A stretch of DNA of 50,160 nt from Moritella sp. PE36 (GTDB lineage Bacteria > Pseudomonadota > Gammaproteobacteria > Enterobacterales > Moritellaceae): NCBI RefSeq assembly GCF_000170855.1, contig NZ_ABCQ01000034.1, positions 1-50,160 of the forward strand, in the 5' to 3' direction. The notes under the pieces are model-generated. The model searched no databases and was not told the DNA's origin. It worked only from the letters and a program-made list of their open reading frames with translations. Of this stretch, positions 25,939-34,974 are shown one piece after another. The position numbers and the translations under genes are program-made. The number at the start of each line of letters is the position of its first letter. Positions within the stretch are counted from its first letter, which is position 1.

Positions 25939-26666
25939 AATCTAGCGTGCAACGAACTTTTCAGCATCCACGCACAAGATATCCCGAGGGCTATCCAGAA
26001 AATAAAATTACTGACCGTCGTCGCCACAATAAACTGCTGATGTAATTCAGTCAGCGCCATGACAGCATTGGCATCAGGATTCGAAAACAGTGGTCCATCA
26101 AAGTGTGGCGCACCGACAACGAAGGGCAATGCCAGACTAAGTAAACCGAATAATTTGAATTTAACTGGGGCGAATACAAACGTAACCAAGCTAATTGCTG
26201 CGCCGCAAACGGCCAACAACCACCAAGATTGACGATGCTCAAGTAAGTCGGCAGAAGAACCCGGTACCTCTGGTGGTAAACCGACACCTGGCACCACAAA
26301 AAAGATAAAGTACCCCGCTAATCCCCAGAGTATACCCTGCAACTTAGTCAGTTTAACCAAACCACGAGATTCAAACTGACTCATGACAACTAACAACATA
26401 CACGCAAAACCAATGGCTGCTAATACATTCGCCAACACAGTATAACCAACACGCTCAACACCATCTTCGGGTCCCCACGCTTCATCACTGTGATGTGATT
26501 CGGCATCCATATGTGCCGGCATTATTTGAGCCGGCTCACCAGCCACTTCATATACTTCGGCATCTAACAGGATCGGAGTAACACCAATGACTTGGATTGC
26601 ACTCAATAATATGCCAGTAAGTATACCGATCATCACGGCACTAAACATAATACGACGAAAAAACAT
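25935..26666 (-). CDS. cbtA: Cobalt transporter subunit CbtA
   Basis: Inner-membrane protein of 243 residues from the CbtAB family, predicted from B12-riboswitch regulons in other bacteria to move cobalt. It opens with MFFRRIMFSAVMIGILTGIL and has about five membrane segments. A loop with His52, His58 and His59 (AHMDAESHHSDEAWGPEDG) follows the first segment and is typical of the family. The conserved GYFIFFVVPGVGLPPEVPGS stretch is clear. The ATG at 26666 has GGAG eight bases upstream (the frame continues to a TTG one codon earlier). It follows cbtB on the minus strand and precedes chlID. Confidence 0.94.
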   Translation of the reverse strand: MFFRRIMFSAVMIGILTGILLSAIQVIGVTPILLDAEVYEVAGEPAQIMPAHMDAESHHSDEAWGPEDGVERVGYTVLANVLAAIGFACMLLVVMSQFESRGLVKLTKLQGILWGLAGYFIFFVVPGVGLPPEVPGSSADLLEHRQSWWLLAVCGAAISLVTFVFAPVKFKLFGLLSLALPFVVGAPHFDGPLFSNPDANAVMALTELHQQFIVATTVSNFIFWIALGISCAWMLKSSLHARL

Positions 26667-26737
26667 CAAACACGCTCCAATAAATTCATCACTAAATAAT
26701 CAATAACAACCTTCAATAGCAACACTGAATAATTAAA

Positions 26738-26935
26738 TTAATGACAAGGGAATGAAATTGAATGACGCGTATCGTGCGCAGCGTTATGTACTATTTGCAT
26801 CGGTGCAAAGCCAACAGCAAAAATGATTAACGCACCAAATGCAAATATAGCAGCATGCTGTAATGATTCAGAGCGTGTTAAAGGCGTTGTTTGAGTAGAA
26901 TTTATTGCTTGATTTGTCGTCACTGATGTTGGCAT
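26738..26935 (-). CDS. cbtB: Cobalt transporter subunit CbtB
   Basis: Small 65-residue membrane protein. One membrane segment (about 26-46, HAAIFAFGALIIFAVGFAPM) is followed by a C-terminal histidine motif HNAAHDTRHSISFPCH, the CbtB signature thought to bind cobalt for CbtA. I start at the ATG at 26935 (AGGG six bases upstream) instead of a codon seven residues earlier. It is the first gene of the long minus-strand B12 unit, so its upstream region should hold the main control signals. Confidence 0.93.
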   Translation of the reverse strand: MPTSVTTNQAINSTQTTPLTRSESLQHAAIFAFGALIIFAVGFAPMQIVHNAAHDTRHSISFPCH

Positions 26936-26956
26936 AAAAAACCCTAGGCACGTCAT

Positions 26957-27331
26957 TGTGCTGATGATGAATAAAGATCTAATGTAGATAATGTTTAAAA
27001 AGGGCTCAAAAGTACTTTACTACCATGATCAACCTGATCGTAAATACGACACTTATATCATCCTTTATAGCGGCAAAATAATACTATTATAGTCGCTAAC
27101 AAGCAAGCCAGTCGCCACGCTGGCTAACGATATAAACTCATCCACTATCAACAAGATAATCAACGTTTAAAGCATTAAACACCAACGGGGAAGTAAAATG
27201 CCAATTTAAAAACTTAAATTAAAATGCCATCCAATTCAAAACTCCAAACCCGAACCTAACGATTGTTCAGCGTTTCACTATCATGATAAAATCATGACTT
27301 ATTATATCTCGCAATATGTAACCTATTAATC
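26957..27331. other. Intergenic leader between cbtB and the second cobC-like gene
   Basis: A 375-bp AT-rich divergent region that must hold the promoters of units B and C. I see a 6-bp stem with 8-base loop (AGCCAG at 27106-27111, CTGGCT at 27120-27125) and small inverted repeats GATCA/TGATC (27027-27039) and TCGTA/TACGA (27038-27049). TCATGAT/ATCATGA (27281-27297) lies before the plus-strand gene. TATAAT occurs on the minus strand near 27085-27090. The conserved blocks of a cobalamin riboswitch are not recognisable on either strand. No small gene is evident. Confidence 0.5.
27281..27297 (+). promoter_or_regulatory. Inverted repeat upstream of the second phosphatase gene
   Basis: TCATGAT, spacer AAA, ATCATGA: perfect 7-bp arms, 35 bases before the ATG at 27332. 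It sits where a promoter -10 region would be expected, so it may be an operator. No known regulator is assigned. Confidence 0.35.
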
Positions 27332-27925
27332 ATGAAAACGTTATTTTTTCTCGCCCGTCATGGTGAAACCCAATGGAATAAGCTACAAAAACTCCAAGGT
27401 CAGTTAGATAGTCCGCTGACCGAAGCCGGTCTATTGCAAGCCCAGCAACTCGCCGTGCTATTAGCAACACCAGCCATAGATCGTATTATCAGTTCGCCAC
27501 TGCCACGGGCAGAGATGACCGCCAATATAATTAATCAAACGCTTAGTCTGCCACTACAGCAACATCCAGCACTCATCGAACGACACTTTGGTGACTGGCA
27601 AGGCTCACTCATTACTGACGTCAGTACACATTCCGATTACAATAATATATTTTTGCAAGTAACCGCTGATGCACCGCCAAATGGTGAAACAGGCGAAGCT
27701 TGTGCCCTGCGTTTCAAAAATGCATTGATTGAAATTGCCGAAACCTATCCACAACAAACCATTTTAGTCATGACCCACGGTGATATTTTACGCTGTTTCT
27801 TAGCGCAGGTTAATCAAGCCTCTGCCAATGATGAATTGCCGTTATATGCGAATTGCTGTGTGTCCACCACCGCTTTTGATCATCTTAAGCAGTCTTTTTC
27901 TATTAGCGGTACACTGCAAGCATGA
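27332..27925 (+). CDS. Second histidine phosphatase, CobC-like
   Basis: A 197-residue phosphoglycerate-mutase-family phosphatase. FLARHGETQWNKLQKLQGQLDSPLTEAG holds the RHG nucleophile (residues 9-11), ISSPLPRAEMTA the second arginine, and VMTHGDILRCFLAQ the second catalytic histidine. Its stop overlaps the cbiB start (ATGA), so it belongs to unit C. A role as alpha-ribazole phosphatase is plausible, but one cobC already lies at 5593, so one of the two may act on another phosphate ester. The two differ clearly in sequence. No good ribosome binding site precedes the ATG. Confidence 0.88.
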   Translation: MKTLFFLARHGETQWNKLQKLQGQLDSPLTEAGLLQAQQLAVLLATPAIDRIISSPLPRAEMTANIINQTLSLPLQQHPALIERHFGDWQGSLITDVSTHSDYNNIFLQVTADAPPNGETGEACALRFKNALIEIAETYPQQTILVMTHGDILRCFLAQVNQASANDELPLYANCCVSTTAFDHLKQSFSISGTLQA

Positions 27926-28872
27926 ATGATTATATAACCGTCAGCGTGATCCTTATCGCCGCATTTATACTTGATATATTACTGGGTGAGCCACGTCGTT
28001 ATCACCCCTTGGTAGGCTTTGGTAATATCACCAAAAAGTTAGAATGCTTGTTAAACAACAAACACAATAAACCTTGGCAAGCCAGATTAGTAGGCATCTG
28101 TGGCTGGGCCTTACTCACCCTTCCCCTGCCCTTGGGATATTTTTGGTTGCATCAAGATACACTGCTATTCTGGTGCCTCGACGCTGTCATTGTCTATTCT
28201 GCTATTGGTTATAATAGTCTGGTTAAACATGCCAAACAGATAGCTGCGCCTTTAATGAATGATGATATTCAACAAGCACGGCATTTTTGTTCTTACATAG
28301 TAAGCCGTGATACCAGCAATCTGAGCGAACAAGAAATTGCGCGCGCGACCACAGAGTCGGTATTAGAAAATGGCCATGATGCAGTCATTGCTTCTTTAGT
28401 CTGGTTTGCGATTGGTGGTGCGCCCTTAGTGATCTTACATCGCTTGGTGAATACTCTAGATGCTATGTGGGGATACAAAAATCCACAGTTTTTATATTTT
28501 GGCTGGTGCGCAGCCCGGATGGACGATTTACTCGGCTGGCCAACCGCGAAAGTATCGAGTTTACTGTATGCAAGTCAGGCCTTATGGTGTCGCCATACCA
28601 GCATGTTCAACGCGCTGCGCAACGGCTTGCGCCAAGGTCGACAATATAAAAGTTTAAATGGTGGTTGGGCAATGGCAACCGGTGCAACCGTATTGAATGT
28701 ATCATTGGGTGGACAAGGTATTTATGATGGCAAAGTTGTTGAATCTGTCACCCTAGGTCAAGGTCCGCAGGTTACTACTGCAGATATTGTTCCCAGCCTA
28801 AATTTAGTCCGCAATGCCGCAATTATTTTTATCATCAGCTGTTTATTCGTTAGTTTGATTGCCGCTGTATAA
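27922..28872 (+). CDS. cbiB: Adenosylcobinamide-phosphate synthase (CbiB)
   Basis: Integral inner-membrane enzyme that attaches (R)-1-amino-2-propanol phosphate to adenosylcobyric acid. The 316-residue protein has DILLGEPRRYHPLVGFGNIT near the N-terminus, and IVSRDTSNLSEQEIARATTESVLENGHDAV, whose short pieces SRDT and ESVLEN are diagnostic. LVNTLDAMWGYKN and the WCAARMDDLLGWPTAK segment follow. About five hydrophobic stretches are visible. It is coupled to the upstream phosphatase by a four-base overlap, with cobD 102 bp downstream. Confidence 0.97.
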   Translation: MNDYITVSVILIAAFILDILLGEPRRYHPLVGFGNITKKLECLLNNKHNKPWQARLVGICGWALLTLPLPLGYFWLHQDTLLFWCLDAVIVYSAIGYNSLVKHAKQIAAPLMNDDIQQARHFCSYIVSRDTSNLSEQEIARATTESVLENGHDAVIASLVWFAIGGAPLVILHRLVNTLDAMWGYKNPQFLYFGWCAARMDDLLGWPTAKVSSLLYASQALWCRHTSMFNALRNGLRQGRQYKSLNGGWAMATGATVLNVSLGGQGIYDGKVVESVTLGQGPQVTTADIVPSLNLVRNAAIIFIISCLFVSLIAAV

Positions 28873-28902
28873 CCGATTTTATTTAAACTTAGATTCAAAT
28901 AA

Positions 28903-28920
28903 TGAATAAGCGCTTATTCA
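28903..28920. promoter_or_regulatory. Perfect 18-bp palindrome upstream of cobD
   Basis: TGAATAAGCGCTTATTCA is its own reverse complement and lies in the 102-bp gap between cbiB and cobD, 54 bases before the cobD ATG. No T-run follows, so an operator is more likely than a terminator. Confidence 0.45.
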
Positions 28921-28974
28921 AGTAAACACTGACTCATCAACAATAGTCAAAAAAGAGCAAACAAGGACTTTTAG

Positions 28975-30003
28975 ATGACATTAGTACACGGCGGGCAACT
29001 GCAACAAGTTGCACTGCAATATGCCAGACCCATTGCTGAGTGGTTAGATCTCTCCACTGGTATCAGTCCAACTAGCTATCCGATACCGTCCATTCCAACG
29101 TCTGTTTGGCAGCAGCTACCACAACCGAGTCAGTCACTCATCACTGCAGCCAAACACTATTACGGTACTGACAATATTGTTGCGACCAGTGGTAGTCAAG
29201 CCGTGATAAAGCAACTACCCAGCATATTTAAACAACACGTAGCTGAGCAACTCATATCAGAACAAAGCACAGGTACTAGCACAGTGTGGTTACCGCTAGT
29301 CGGTTATAAAGAACATGAAAGAGCATGGCGTGAACAAGGTTTTACGATCCAGCAATACACTCAACTACCGACTAGCGCGCAATTAACAGCAAACTGTATT
29401 GTCGTGGTGATCAACCCCAATAACCCGACGGGAGAACTTTTCACCCGTAATACGCTACTGGCATTACTTGATAATATTCAAACCCTAAAAGGATGGTTGA
29501 TCCTTGACGAGGCCTTTATGGATGTCGTCGAGCCCAGTCAATCTATTATCTCGCACACAGATAATCCGCACCTATTGGTATTGCGCTCTGTGGGTAAATT
29601 TTTTGGTTTAGCCGGGATCCGCCTGGGTTTTTTAAGTGCACATCCGCAGTGGTTGCAAGCATTGGAGAAATTATCTAGTCCGTGGGAAGTCAATGGACCC
29701 GCACAATATATTACCGAAATCGCGTTAATGGACAGACAATGGCAACAGCAGCAATTATTAAGTCTCACGGCTTTATCGGCCACACTAGAGCTATTGTTGA
29801 TGACTACGTTTGATTGTCCTGTCGCAGGGTCTGCGTTATTTAAAACCATACGGTTAGACAACGCGCCAGAGGTATATATATTATTGTGTCAACAAGGGGT
29901 TTATGTACGCTTGTGTGATGAACAGAATGCGTTACGGTTTGGCATACCAGACCAGAATGGATTAGTTAAATTGGCCAAGGTATTGCAGCAACTAGCTAAG
30001 TAA
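28975..30003 (+). CDS. cobD: L-threonine-O-3-phosphate decarboxylase (CobD), PLP enzyme
   Basis: Makes (R)-1-amino-2-propanol O-2-phosphate for CbiB. The 342-residue fold-type I aminotransferase relative opens VHGGQLQ and has LDLSTGISP, typical of CobD. VVVINPNNPTGELFTR (NPNNPTG at 147-153) binds the substrate and cofactor, ILDEAFMD holds the aspartate, and the PLP lysine is Lys208 in LRSVGKFFGLAGIRLGF. AAGGA seven bases before the ATG fits well. It closes unit C; a modest hairpin follows. General histidinol-phosphate aminotransferases look similar, but the context settles the role. Confidence 0.95.
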   Translation: MTLVHGGQLQQVALQYARPIAEWLDLSTGISPTSYPIPSIPTSVWQQLPQPSQSLITAAKHYYGTDNIVATSGSQAVIKQLPSIFKQHVAEQLISEQSTGTSTVWLPLVGYKEHERAWREQGFTIQQYTQLPTSAQLTANCIVVVINPNNPTGELFTRNTLLALLDNIQTLKGWLILDEAFMDVVEPSQSIISHTDNPHLLVLRSVGKFFGLAGIRLGFLSAHPQWLQALEKLSSPWEVNGPAQYITEIALMDRQWQQQQLLSLTALSATLELLLMTTFDCPVAGSALFKTIRLDNAPEVYILLCQQGVYVRLCDEQNALRFGIPDQNGLVKLAKVLQQLAK

Positions 30004-30039
30004 TCAACATAATTAGCATCGCCACTAACTTGAATATAA

Positions 30040-30066
30040 CGCCATTAACCGCAAGTGATAATGGCG
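30040..30066. terminator. Hairpin between convergent cobD and metC
   Basis: CGCCATTA (30040-30047) and TAATGGCG (30059-30066) form an 8-bp stem with an 11-base loop. No T-run is visible, so termination is inferred from its position between convergent genes. Confidence 0.4.
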
Positions 30067-30094
30067 CTTACAACAGGATATTTACCAGTATTGG

Positions 30095-31282
30095 TTATTT
30101 TAATCGAGAAAAACCAGCATCTAAATCAGCAATCAGGTCTTCAACATCTTCCAAACCGATATGTAAACGTACCAAGGTACCGGTGAAATCAACATCACCT
30201 GCTGGACGAATACGGTTTAGTTCTGAAGCTTGGTTAGCCAAGATTAATGACTCATAACCGCCCCATGAATACGCCATACTGAAATGGGCAAAGTTATCTA
30301 AATAGTTAGCTAATTGCTCATTGCTCAGTTTGTCTTTTAAGATAAATGAGAATAAACCATTACAACCCTTAAAATCACGTTTATAGAACTCATGACCTTT
30401 ACAGCTTGGTAATGCAGGGTGATTAACACGTTCAACTTCTGGTCGTGTGCTTAACCAGTTCGCGACTTTAATACTGGCCAGTTCATGCTGCTTTAAACGG
30501 ATACCCATAGTGCGTAAACCACGGCTCGCCATATAGGCAGTATCAGCGTCAACCATTTGCCCCATTAGGTATGACTGTTCACGTAATTGTGCCCAGCAAC
30601 GTTCATTCGCCACTGCCGTGCCTAACATGTAATCAGAATGGCCAATGATGTACTTAGTACCGGCTTGAATTGAAATATCAATATCATGTTCAAGGGCTTT
30701 GAATAATACCCCTGCAGCCCAGGTATTATCGATCATGATGATCACGTCAGGATTTACCGCGCGCACCGCTTTTACAATCGCAGGAATGTCTTGTATTTCC
30801 ATCGTGATCGAACTTGGTGATTCTAAAAATACCACGCTGGTATTCGGTTGCATTAACGCTGCAATGCCCTCGCCTAGCATAGGATCATAATAGGTCGTCG
30901 CTACGTTCATTTTAGCTAACATGACATTACAAAAATCTTGCGTTGGTTCATAGGCCGCACCGGTCATGAGGATATGCTCACCCGCGCTTACAAATGACAA
31001 GATCGAATTGGTCACTGCAGCTGCGCCACAAGGATAAAGCGCACAACCTTCGCCACCTTCAAGCTCGGTCATCGCTTGCTGCAGAGAGAAATGAGTTTGA
31101 GTGCCACGACGACCGTAAAATAGTGCACCGTCAGCGCGTTTTGCTGTTGCCGCTTTTTTCGCTTTCACTGAGTCAAATACAATTGAGGATGCTCGCTGCA
31201 CAACAGGATTCACTGCACCGTGTGAGAATTTTTTATCACGTCCTGCCGAGACAAGTTGTGTGGCTAATTTATCTGAACTCAT
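30095..31282 (-). CDS. metC: Cystathionine beta-lyase (MetC), PLP-dependent
   Basis: Cleaves cystathionine to homocysteine, pyruvate and ammonia in methionine synthesis. The 395-residue protein has the Cys/Met-metabolism fold: [17 protein letters not shown] near residues 55-70, [14 protein letters not shown], and the PLP lysine Lys210 in [16 protein letters not shown]. The late [21 protein letters not shown] is usual for MetC. Homocysteine feeds methionine synthase, whose MetH form uses B12, but the gene is convergent with the B12 unit and so probably separate in control. A GGGAAAG lies upstream of the ATG. Confidence 0.95.
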   Translation of the reverse strand: MSSDKLATQLVSAGRDKKFSHGAVNPVVQRASSIVFDSVKAKKAATAKRADGALFYGRRGTQTHFSLQQAMTELEGGEGCALYPCGAAAVTNSILSFVSAGEHILMTGAAYEPTQDFCNVMLAKMNVATTYYDPMLGEGIAALMQPNTSVVFLESPSSITMEIQDIPAIVKAVRAVNPDVIIMIDNTWAAGVLFKALEHDIDISIQAGTKYIIGHSDYMLGTAVANERCWAQLREQSYLMGQMVDADTAYMASRGLRTMGIRLKQHELASIKVANWLSTRPEVERVNHPALPSCKGHEFYKRDFKGCNGLFSFILKDKLSNEQLANYLDNFAHFSMAYSWGGYESLILANQASELNRIRPAGDVDFTGTLVRLHIGLEDVEDLIADLDAGFSRLK

Positions 31283-31396
31283 ATTAATGTCTTTCCCTGC
31301 TCATTTGTATTTTTATAAAATGGTGATCTATAAAAACACATTAGCGAAAGATAGAGTGGCAGGCAATGAATAATATTCGTTGTGGCTGGATAAAAT

Positions 31397-31440
31397 AAAA
31401 CCCCGGGCCAATTTTCCAAAGAAAATCAAACCGGGGTTTT
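31397..31440 (-). terminator. Terminator of the AGCS symporter gene
   Basis: AAAACCCCGG (31397-31406) pairs with CCGGGGTTTT (31431-31440), with a smaller inner stem ATTTTC/GAAAAT. On the minus strand TTTTATTTTATCC follows. It lies about 45 bases after the symporter stop. Confidence 0.82.
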
Positions 31441-31484
31441 ATCGTACTTGTTAGCAGAGGCTCTCTAGACGAGAAAGTTACTGC

Positions 31485-32849
31485 TTACGATTCTTTAGCA
31501 GACTCACCTTGCTTGGCAAAGTATTCTTTGGTTAACTTAAATACCACAGGGCTAAGCAGTGCCAGTGCGATCAAGTTAGGCAGCGCCATCATCGCATTTA
31601 ATGTATCCGCCAGTAACCACACAAAGCTGAGGGAGCTTGTCGCACCGATTGGCACGGCAATGATCCACAAGATACGGAAAGGTACAATCGCTTTCACACC
31701 AAATAGATACTGCACACATTTTTCGCTGTAGAAGCTCCAACCAAGGATCGTAGTGAACGCAAATACCGACAGGGCAATAGCAACAATGTAGTTACCCATA
31801 CCTGGCAACGCGCTGGCGAAAGCAGCCGATGTTAATGCCGCGCCCGTGTCGCCCGATGTCCAAGCACCAGTAACAATAATCGCCAAACCAGTAATAGTAC
31901 AAACGATAAGGGTATCAATAAAGGTACCTAACATCGCGATAAGGCCTTGTTGTACCGGATCGTTAGTCTGTGCAGCAGCATGTGCAATAGGCGCACTACC
32001 TAAACCGGCTTCATTCGAGAACACACCACGAGCGACACCGAAACGAATAGCAGCCCAAACCGCAGCACCAGCAAAACCACCTTCGGCAGCAACTGGCGTA
32101 AATGCACTTTCAAAGATTAAGGCAAATGCAGCTGGGATCTCGCTCGCATTCATGAATAGAACCACACAACCAGCGCCGATATAGAAGATCGCCATTAACG
32201 GGACTAATTTACCAGCGACATCAGCAATACGCTTTACGCCGCCCATTAAGACCAGACCCACTAATACCATCATCACCAGACCTGAAGCCAATGGTGGTAT
32301 ACCAAAACTGCTCGATAATGCAGCGGATACCGAGTTTGACTGTACTGTGTTACCAATACCAAAACCAGCGATAGAACCAAAGACAGCAAACGCAGTGCCT
32401 AGCCAAGCCCACTTACGGCCTAAACCATTTTTGATGTAGTACATCGGGCCGCCAACGAAGTTACCATTAGCATCCTTTTCACGGTATTTAACCGCACAAA
32501 CAGCTTCAGCAAACTTAGTCGCCATGCCCACTAACGCAGTACACCACATCCAAAATAGTGCACCCGGACCACCTAAGAAGATCGCCGTTGCGACACCGGC
32601 AATATTACCGGTACCGATCGTGGCAGAAAGTGATGTCATTAACGCATTAAACGGCGTAATTTCACCTTCGCTTTTAGCACCAGCAGAACGTCCGGCCCAA
32701 AGTAGCTTAAAACCAGTACCTAATTTCAAAATAGGCATTAATCTCAGTCCCAAAGATAGGTATAACCCAACCCCGAGGATCATGACTAGCATAGGAACAC
32801 CCCATACCACGCTATTTACCGCAGAAATAAAATTTGTTAAAGCTTCCAT
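31485..32849 (-). CDS. Sodium:alanine (or glycine) symporter, AGCS family
   Basis: Inner-membrane sodium-coupled uptake of small neutral amino acids. The 454-residue protein has about eleven membrane segments and the family motifs MTSLSATIGTGNIAGVATAI, GPGALFWMWCTALVGMATKFAE and YREKDANGNFVGGPMYYI. AIRFGVARGVFSNEAGLGSAP is the AGCS signature. The start is the ATG at 32849, six bases after AAGGA; upstream in-frame ATGs lie too close to or before that site. Relatives in vibrios are controlled by a glycine riboswitch, but I found no such element in the 389-bp upstream gap. Confidence 0.95.
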   Translation of the reverse strand: MEALTNFISAVNSVVWGVPMLVMILGVGLYLSLGLRLMPILKLGTGFKLLWAGRSAGAKSEGEITPFNALMTSLSATIGTGNIAGVATAIFLGGPGALFWMWCTALVGMATKFAEAVCAVKYREKDANGNFVGGPMYYIKNGLGRKWAWLGTAFAVFGSIAGFGIGNTVQSNSVSAALSSSFGIPPLASGLVMMVLVGLVLMGGVKRIADVAGKLVPLMAIFYIGAGCVVLFMNASEIPAAFALIFESAFTPVAAEGGFAGAAVWAAIRFGVARGVFSNEAGLGSAPIAHAAAQTNDPVQQGLIAMLGTFIDTLIVCTITGLAIIVTGAWTSGDTGAALTSAAFASALPGMGNYIVAIALSVFAFTTILGWSFYSEKCVQYLFGVKAIVPFRILWIIAVPIGATSSLSFVWLLADTLNAMMALPNLIALALLSPVVFKLTKEYFAKQGESAKES

Positions 32850-33238
32850 CAACATTCCTTCCCTTAGATTTATGATAATGCGCACGTACATTATCGGGTT
32901 ACTTATTCAACAAACAGACAAACATAATACCTACAACCGATTAACATGCACCAAATATCGCTCACATAAAAGAACAAAACATTATATTCCGTGAAAATAT
33001 CCCGCCATCACAATCTCATAATTTCATTGATAAGATCATAAAAACACACGTTAAAGCCGCATCAGAACAGGCGCCAACAAAAATAACACCCTGTTATATC
33101 CACTATCGATAGCGACAACAAAGAAACCAAAAAAAATAAACACTAAGTTAACAATTTAGACACAAGAATATATAAATATGGATAAAAAAATGAGCTAATA
33201 AGACATATTGTTATTTTTACTGGATCATAAGGTTGCTC
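32850..33238. other. Divergent intergenic region, symporter / chemoreceptor
   Basis: A 389-bp AT-rich gap with promoters for both neighbours presumed. The only structure seen is a weak inverted repeat AACAGG/CCTGTT (33066-33095). No riboswitch core, small gene or known operator is recognisable. Confidence 0.4.
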
Positions 33239-34939
33239 ATGAATAACTTGAAAATGCAGAATAAACTACTACTTATTGCGATAGTTCCCATGGTCATTGC
33301 ATTGTTAGTGGCATTAGCAATAATCACTAATTTACAGGCTAACGCAGTAACAAGCATGATCAGTGATCATTATTCACTTTTACGTTCAGAGCGTCAGACA
33401 CAACTCAGTAACGTGGTAAAAATAACCCAGAACATAGTACAGCGAGAAATCACCAACGCAGCGGCTCAAAATAAAACCCAACAGCAAACATTGGCTGCAG
33501 TTCGCGATCTCCTTAAGCGTGCTCGTTATGGCGATAACAACCTCGGGTATTTCTTTATTTACGACAGCAAAGGTTACAATATTGCCGATGCGAGCAACGA
33601 AAAAAATCACGGTCAAAATCGCTTCGAACTGCAAGACAAAAATGGCGTAATGCTGATCCAAGAATTAATCAAGGCCAGCCAGTCCGGTGGCGGTTTTGTT
33701 GAATATGTTTACCCTAAGCCTGGTACTGATACATTACAACCCAAGTTAAGTTATTCTGCCCCCATTGCTGGTACCAATTGGTTTATCGGCACAGGTGTTT
33801 ATATTGATGATATTGAAAAAGATTTAGTGACGTTCAGTGAGTCAGTATGGCAACAACTTTATACTCAAATACAATCCGTTATTAGCAGTGCGATTGTACT
33901 GGTTATTCTCACCAGTTTACTGATGTTATGGATCGCCAAACGCGTTGCAAAACCCATTAATGAGATGCTCCACACACTCAATGATATTGCTGACGGAGAG
34001 GGTGATTTAACGCGTCGCTTAGATATTAAAGGCAGTGACGAAATAGCTCAGCTTGGCGCTGCATTTAACCGTTTCACGTCTAAATTACAGCGCATTATCA
34101 GTGCTGTAGCTGACGTGACCCATCATGTCTCTGACTCTGCGAGTAGTTTAAGCCAGCAAACCCAAAAAACCACCGAGCAACTCATCATTCATAATAATGA
34201 GACTGACCAAGTCGTTACCGCTGTTACACAAATGAATGCCACGGCTAATGATGTCGCTGAAAATGCCACCCAGGTCGCTGACGCAACCCAATTAGCAACC
34301 CAAGATTCTTTATTAGCACAAGATAATGTTGCTACATCAAATACCGCGATCACTAACCTCGTTGATGAAGTTGAGCAGGCCAGTGGCCATATGAATTCAC
34401 TTCATGAGCAATCACAAAAAATTGACCATGTATTACAAGTGATTGGCGCGATTGCCGAACAAACTAACCTATTAGCACTGAATGCCGCGATTGAAGCGGC
34501 AAGAGCCGGCGAGCAAGGCCGTGGTTTTGCCGTCGTAGCTGATGAGGTGCGCAGCTTAGCAAGTCGGACACAAGACAGCACATTAGAAATTAAAGTGATG
34601 CTTGATGGCTTACATCAATTTGTCGCGAAAGCGGTTAGTGCCATGAAAACCAGCCAAGAAACCAGTGTTCACGTGATGCAATCATCAACCCAAATCAGCG
34701 GGAGTTTGTCAGCCGTCACCGATGCTGTTGATGTGATTAATGATATGACAACGCATATTGCCACCGCCGCAACAGAGCAAAGTTCAGTAACCGATGAAAT
34801 AAACCGTAACATGATCAACATTCGAGATGTGGTTACCCAATTATTAGCATCAAGTCATGAAACAACACAAGTTTCCACTGACTTATCCGCAGCTGGCGAA
34901 GAATTAGAAACTCTGCTCAGCCAATTCAAGCTCTCGTAG
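33239..34939 (+). CDS. Methyl-accepting chemotaxis protein with periplasmic Cache sensor
   Basis: Chemoreceptor of 566 residues. A membrane segment at about 11-32 is followed by a periplasmic single-Cache domain (about 35-200). This contains [18 protein letters not shown], a [13 protein letters not shown] stretch and [20 protein letters not shown], typical of sCache_2 sensors of small carboxylates or amines. A second membrane segment (about 212-235) leads to a HAMP domain and the signalling domain with [19 protein letters not shown] and [18 protein letters not shown]. The ATG at 33239 has AAGG six bases upstream. It is not paired with other chemotaxis genes; the ligand is unknown. Confidence 0.95.
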   Translation: MNNLKMQNKLLLIAIVPMVIALLVALAIITNLQANAVTSMISDHYSLLRSERQTQLSNVVKITQNIVQREITNAAAQNKTQQQTLAAVRDLLKRARYGDNNLGYFFIYDSKGYNIADASNEKNHGQNRFELQDKNGVMLIQELIKASQSGGGFVEYVYPKPGTDTLQPKLSYSAPIAGTNWFIGTGVYIDDIEKDLVTFSESVWQQLYTQIQSVISSAIVLVILTSLLMLWIAKRVAKPINEMLHTLNDIADGEGDLTRRLDIKGSDEIAQLGAAFNRFTSKLQRIISAVADVTHHVSDSASSLSQQTQKTTEQLIIHNNETDQVVTAVTQMNATANDVAENATQVADATQLATQDSLLAQDNVATSNTAITNLVDEVEQASGHMNSLHEQSQKIDHVLQVIGAIAEQTNLLALNAAIEAARAGEQGRGFAVVADEVRSLASRTQDSTLEIKVMLDGLHQFVAKAVSAMKTSQETSVHVMQSSTQISGSLSAVTDAVDVINDMTTHIATAATEQSSVTDEINRNMINIRDVVTQLLASSHETTQVSTDLSAAGEELETLLSQFKLS

Positions 34940-34974
34940 CACAAGCATGATATTAATCTGTCCGCGATGATTGC

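Noticed and set aside
27100-27130. AGCCAG...CTGGC on the minus strand, like the start of a B12 box
   Set aside because: Only the first six bases fit; the rest of the box and the upstream core blocks of the cobalamin riboswitch are not present. It is better described as a small hairpin.
32850-33238. Glycine riboswitch ahead of the AGCS symporter, as known in vibrios
   Set aside because: None of the conserved glycine-aptamer blocks could be found on the minus strand of the gap.
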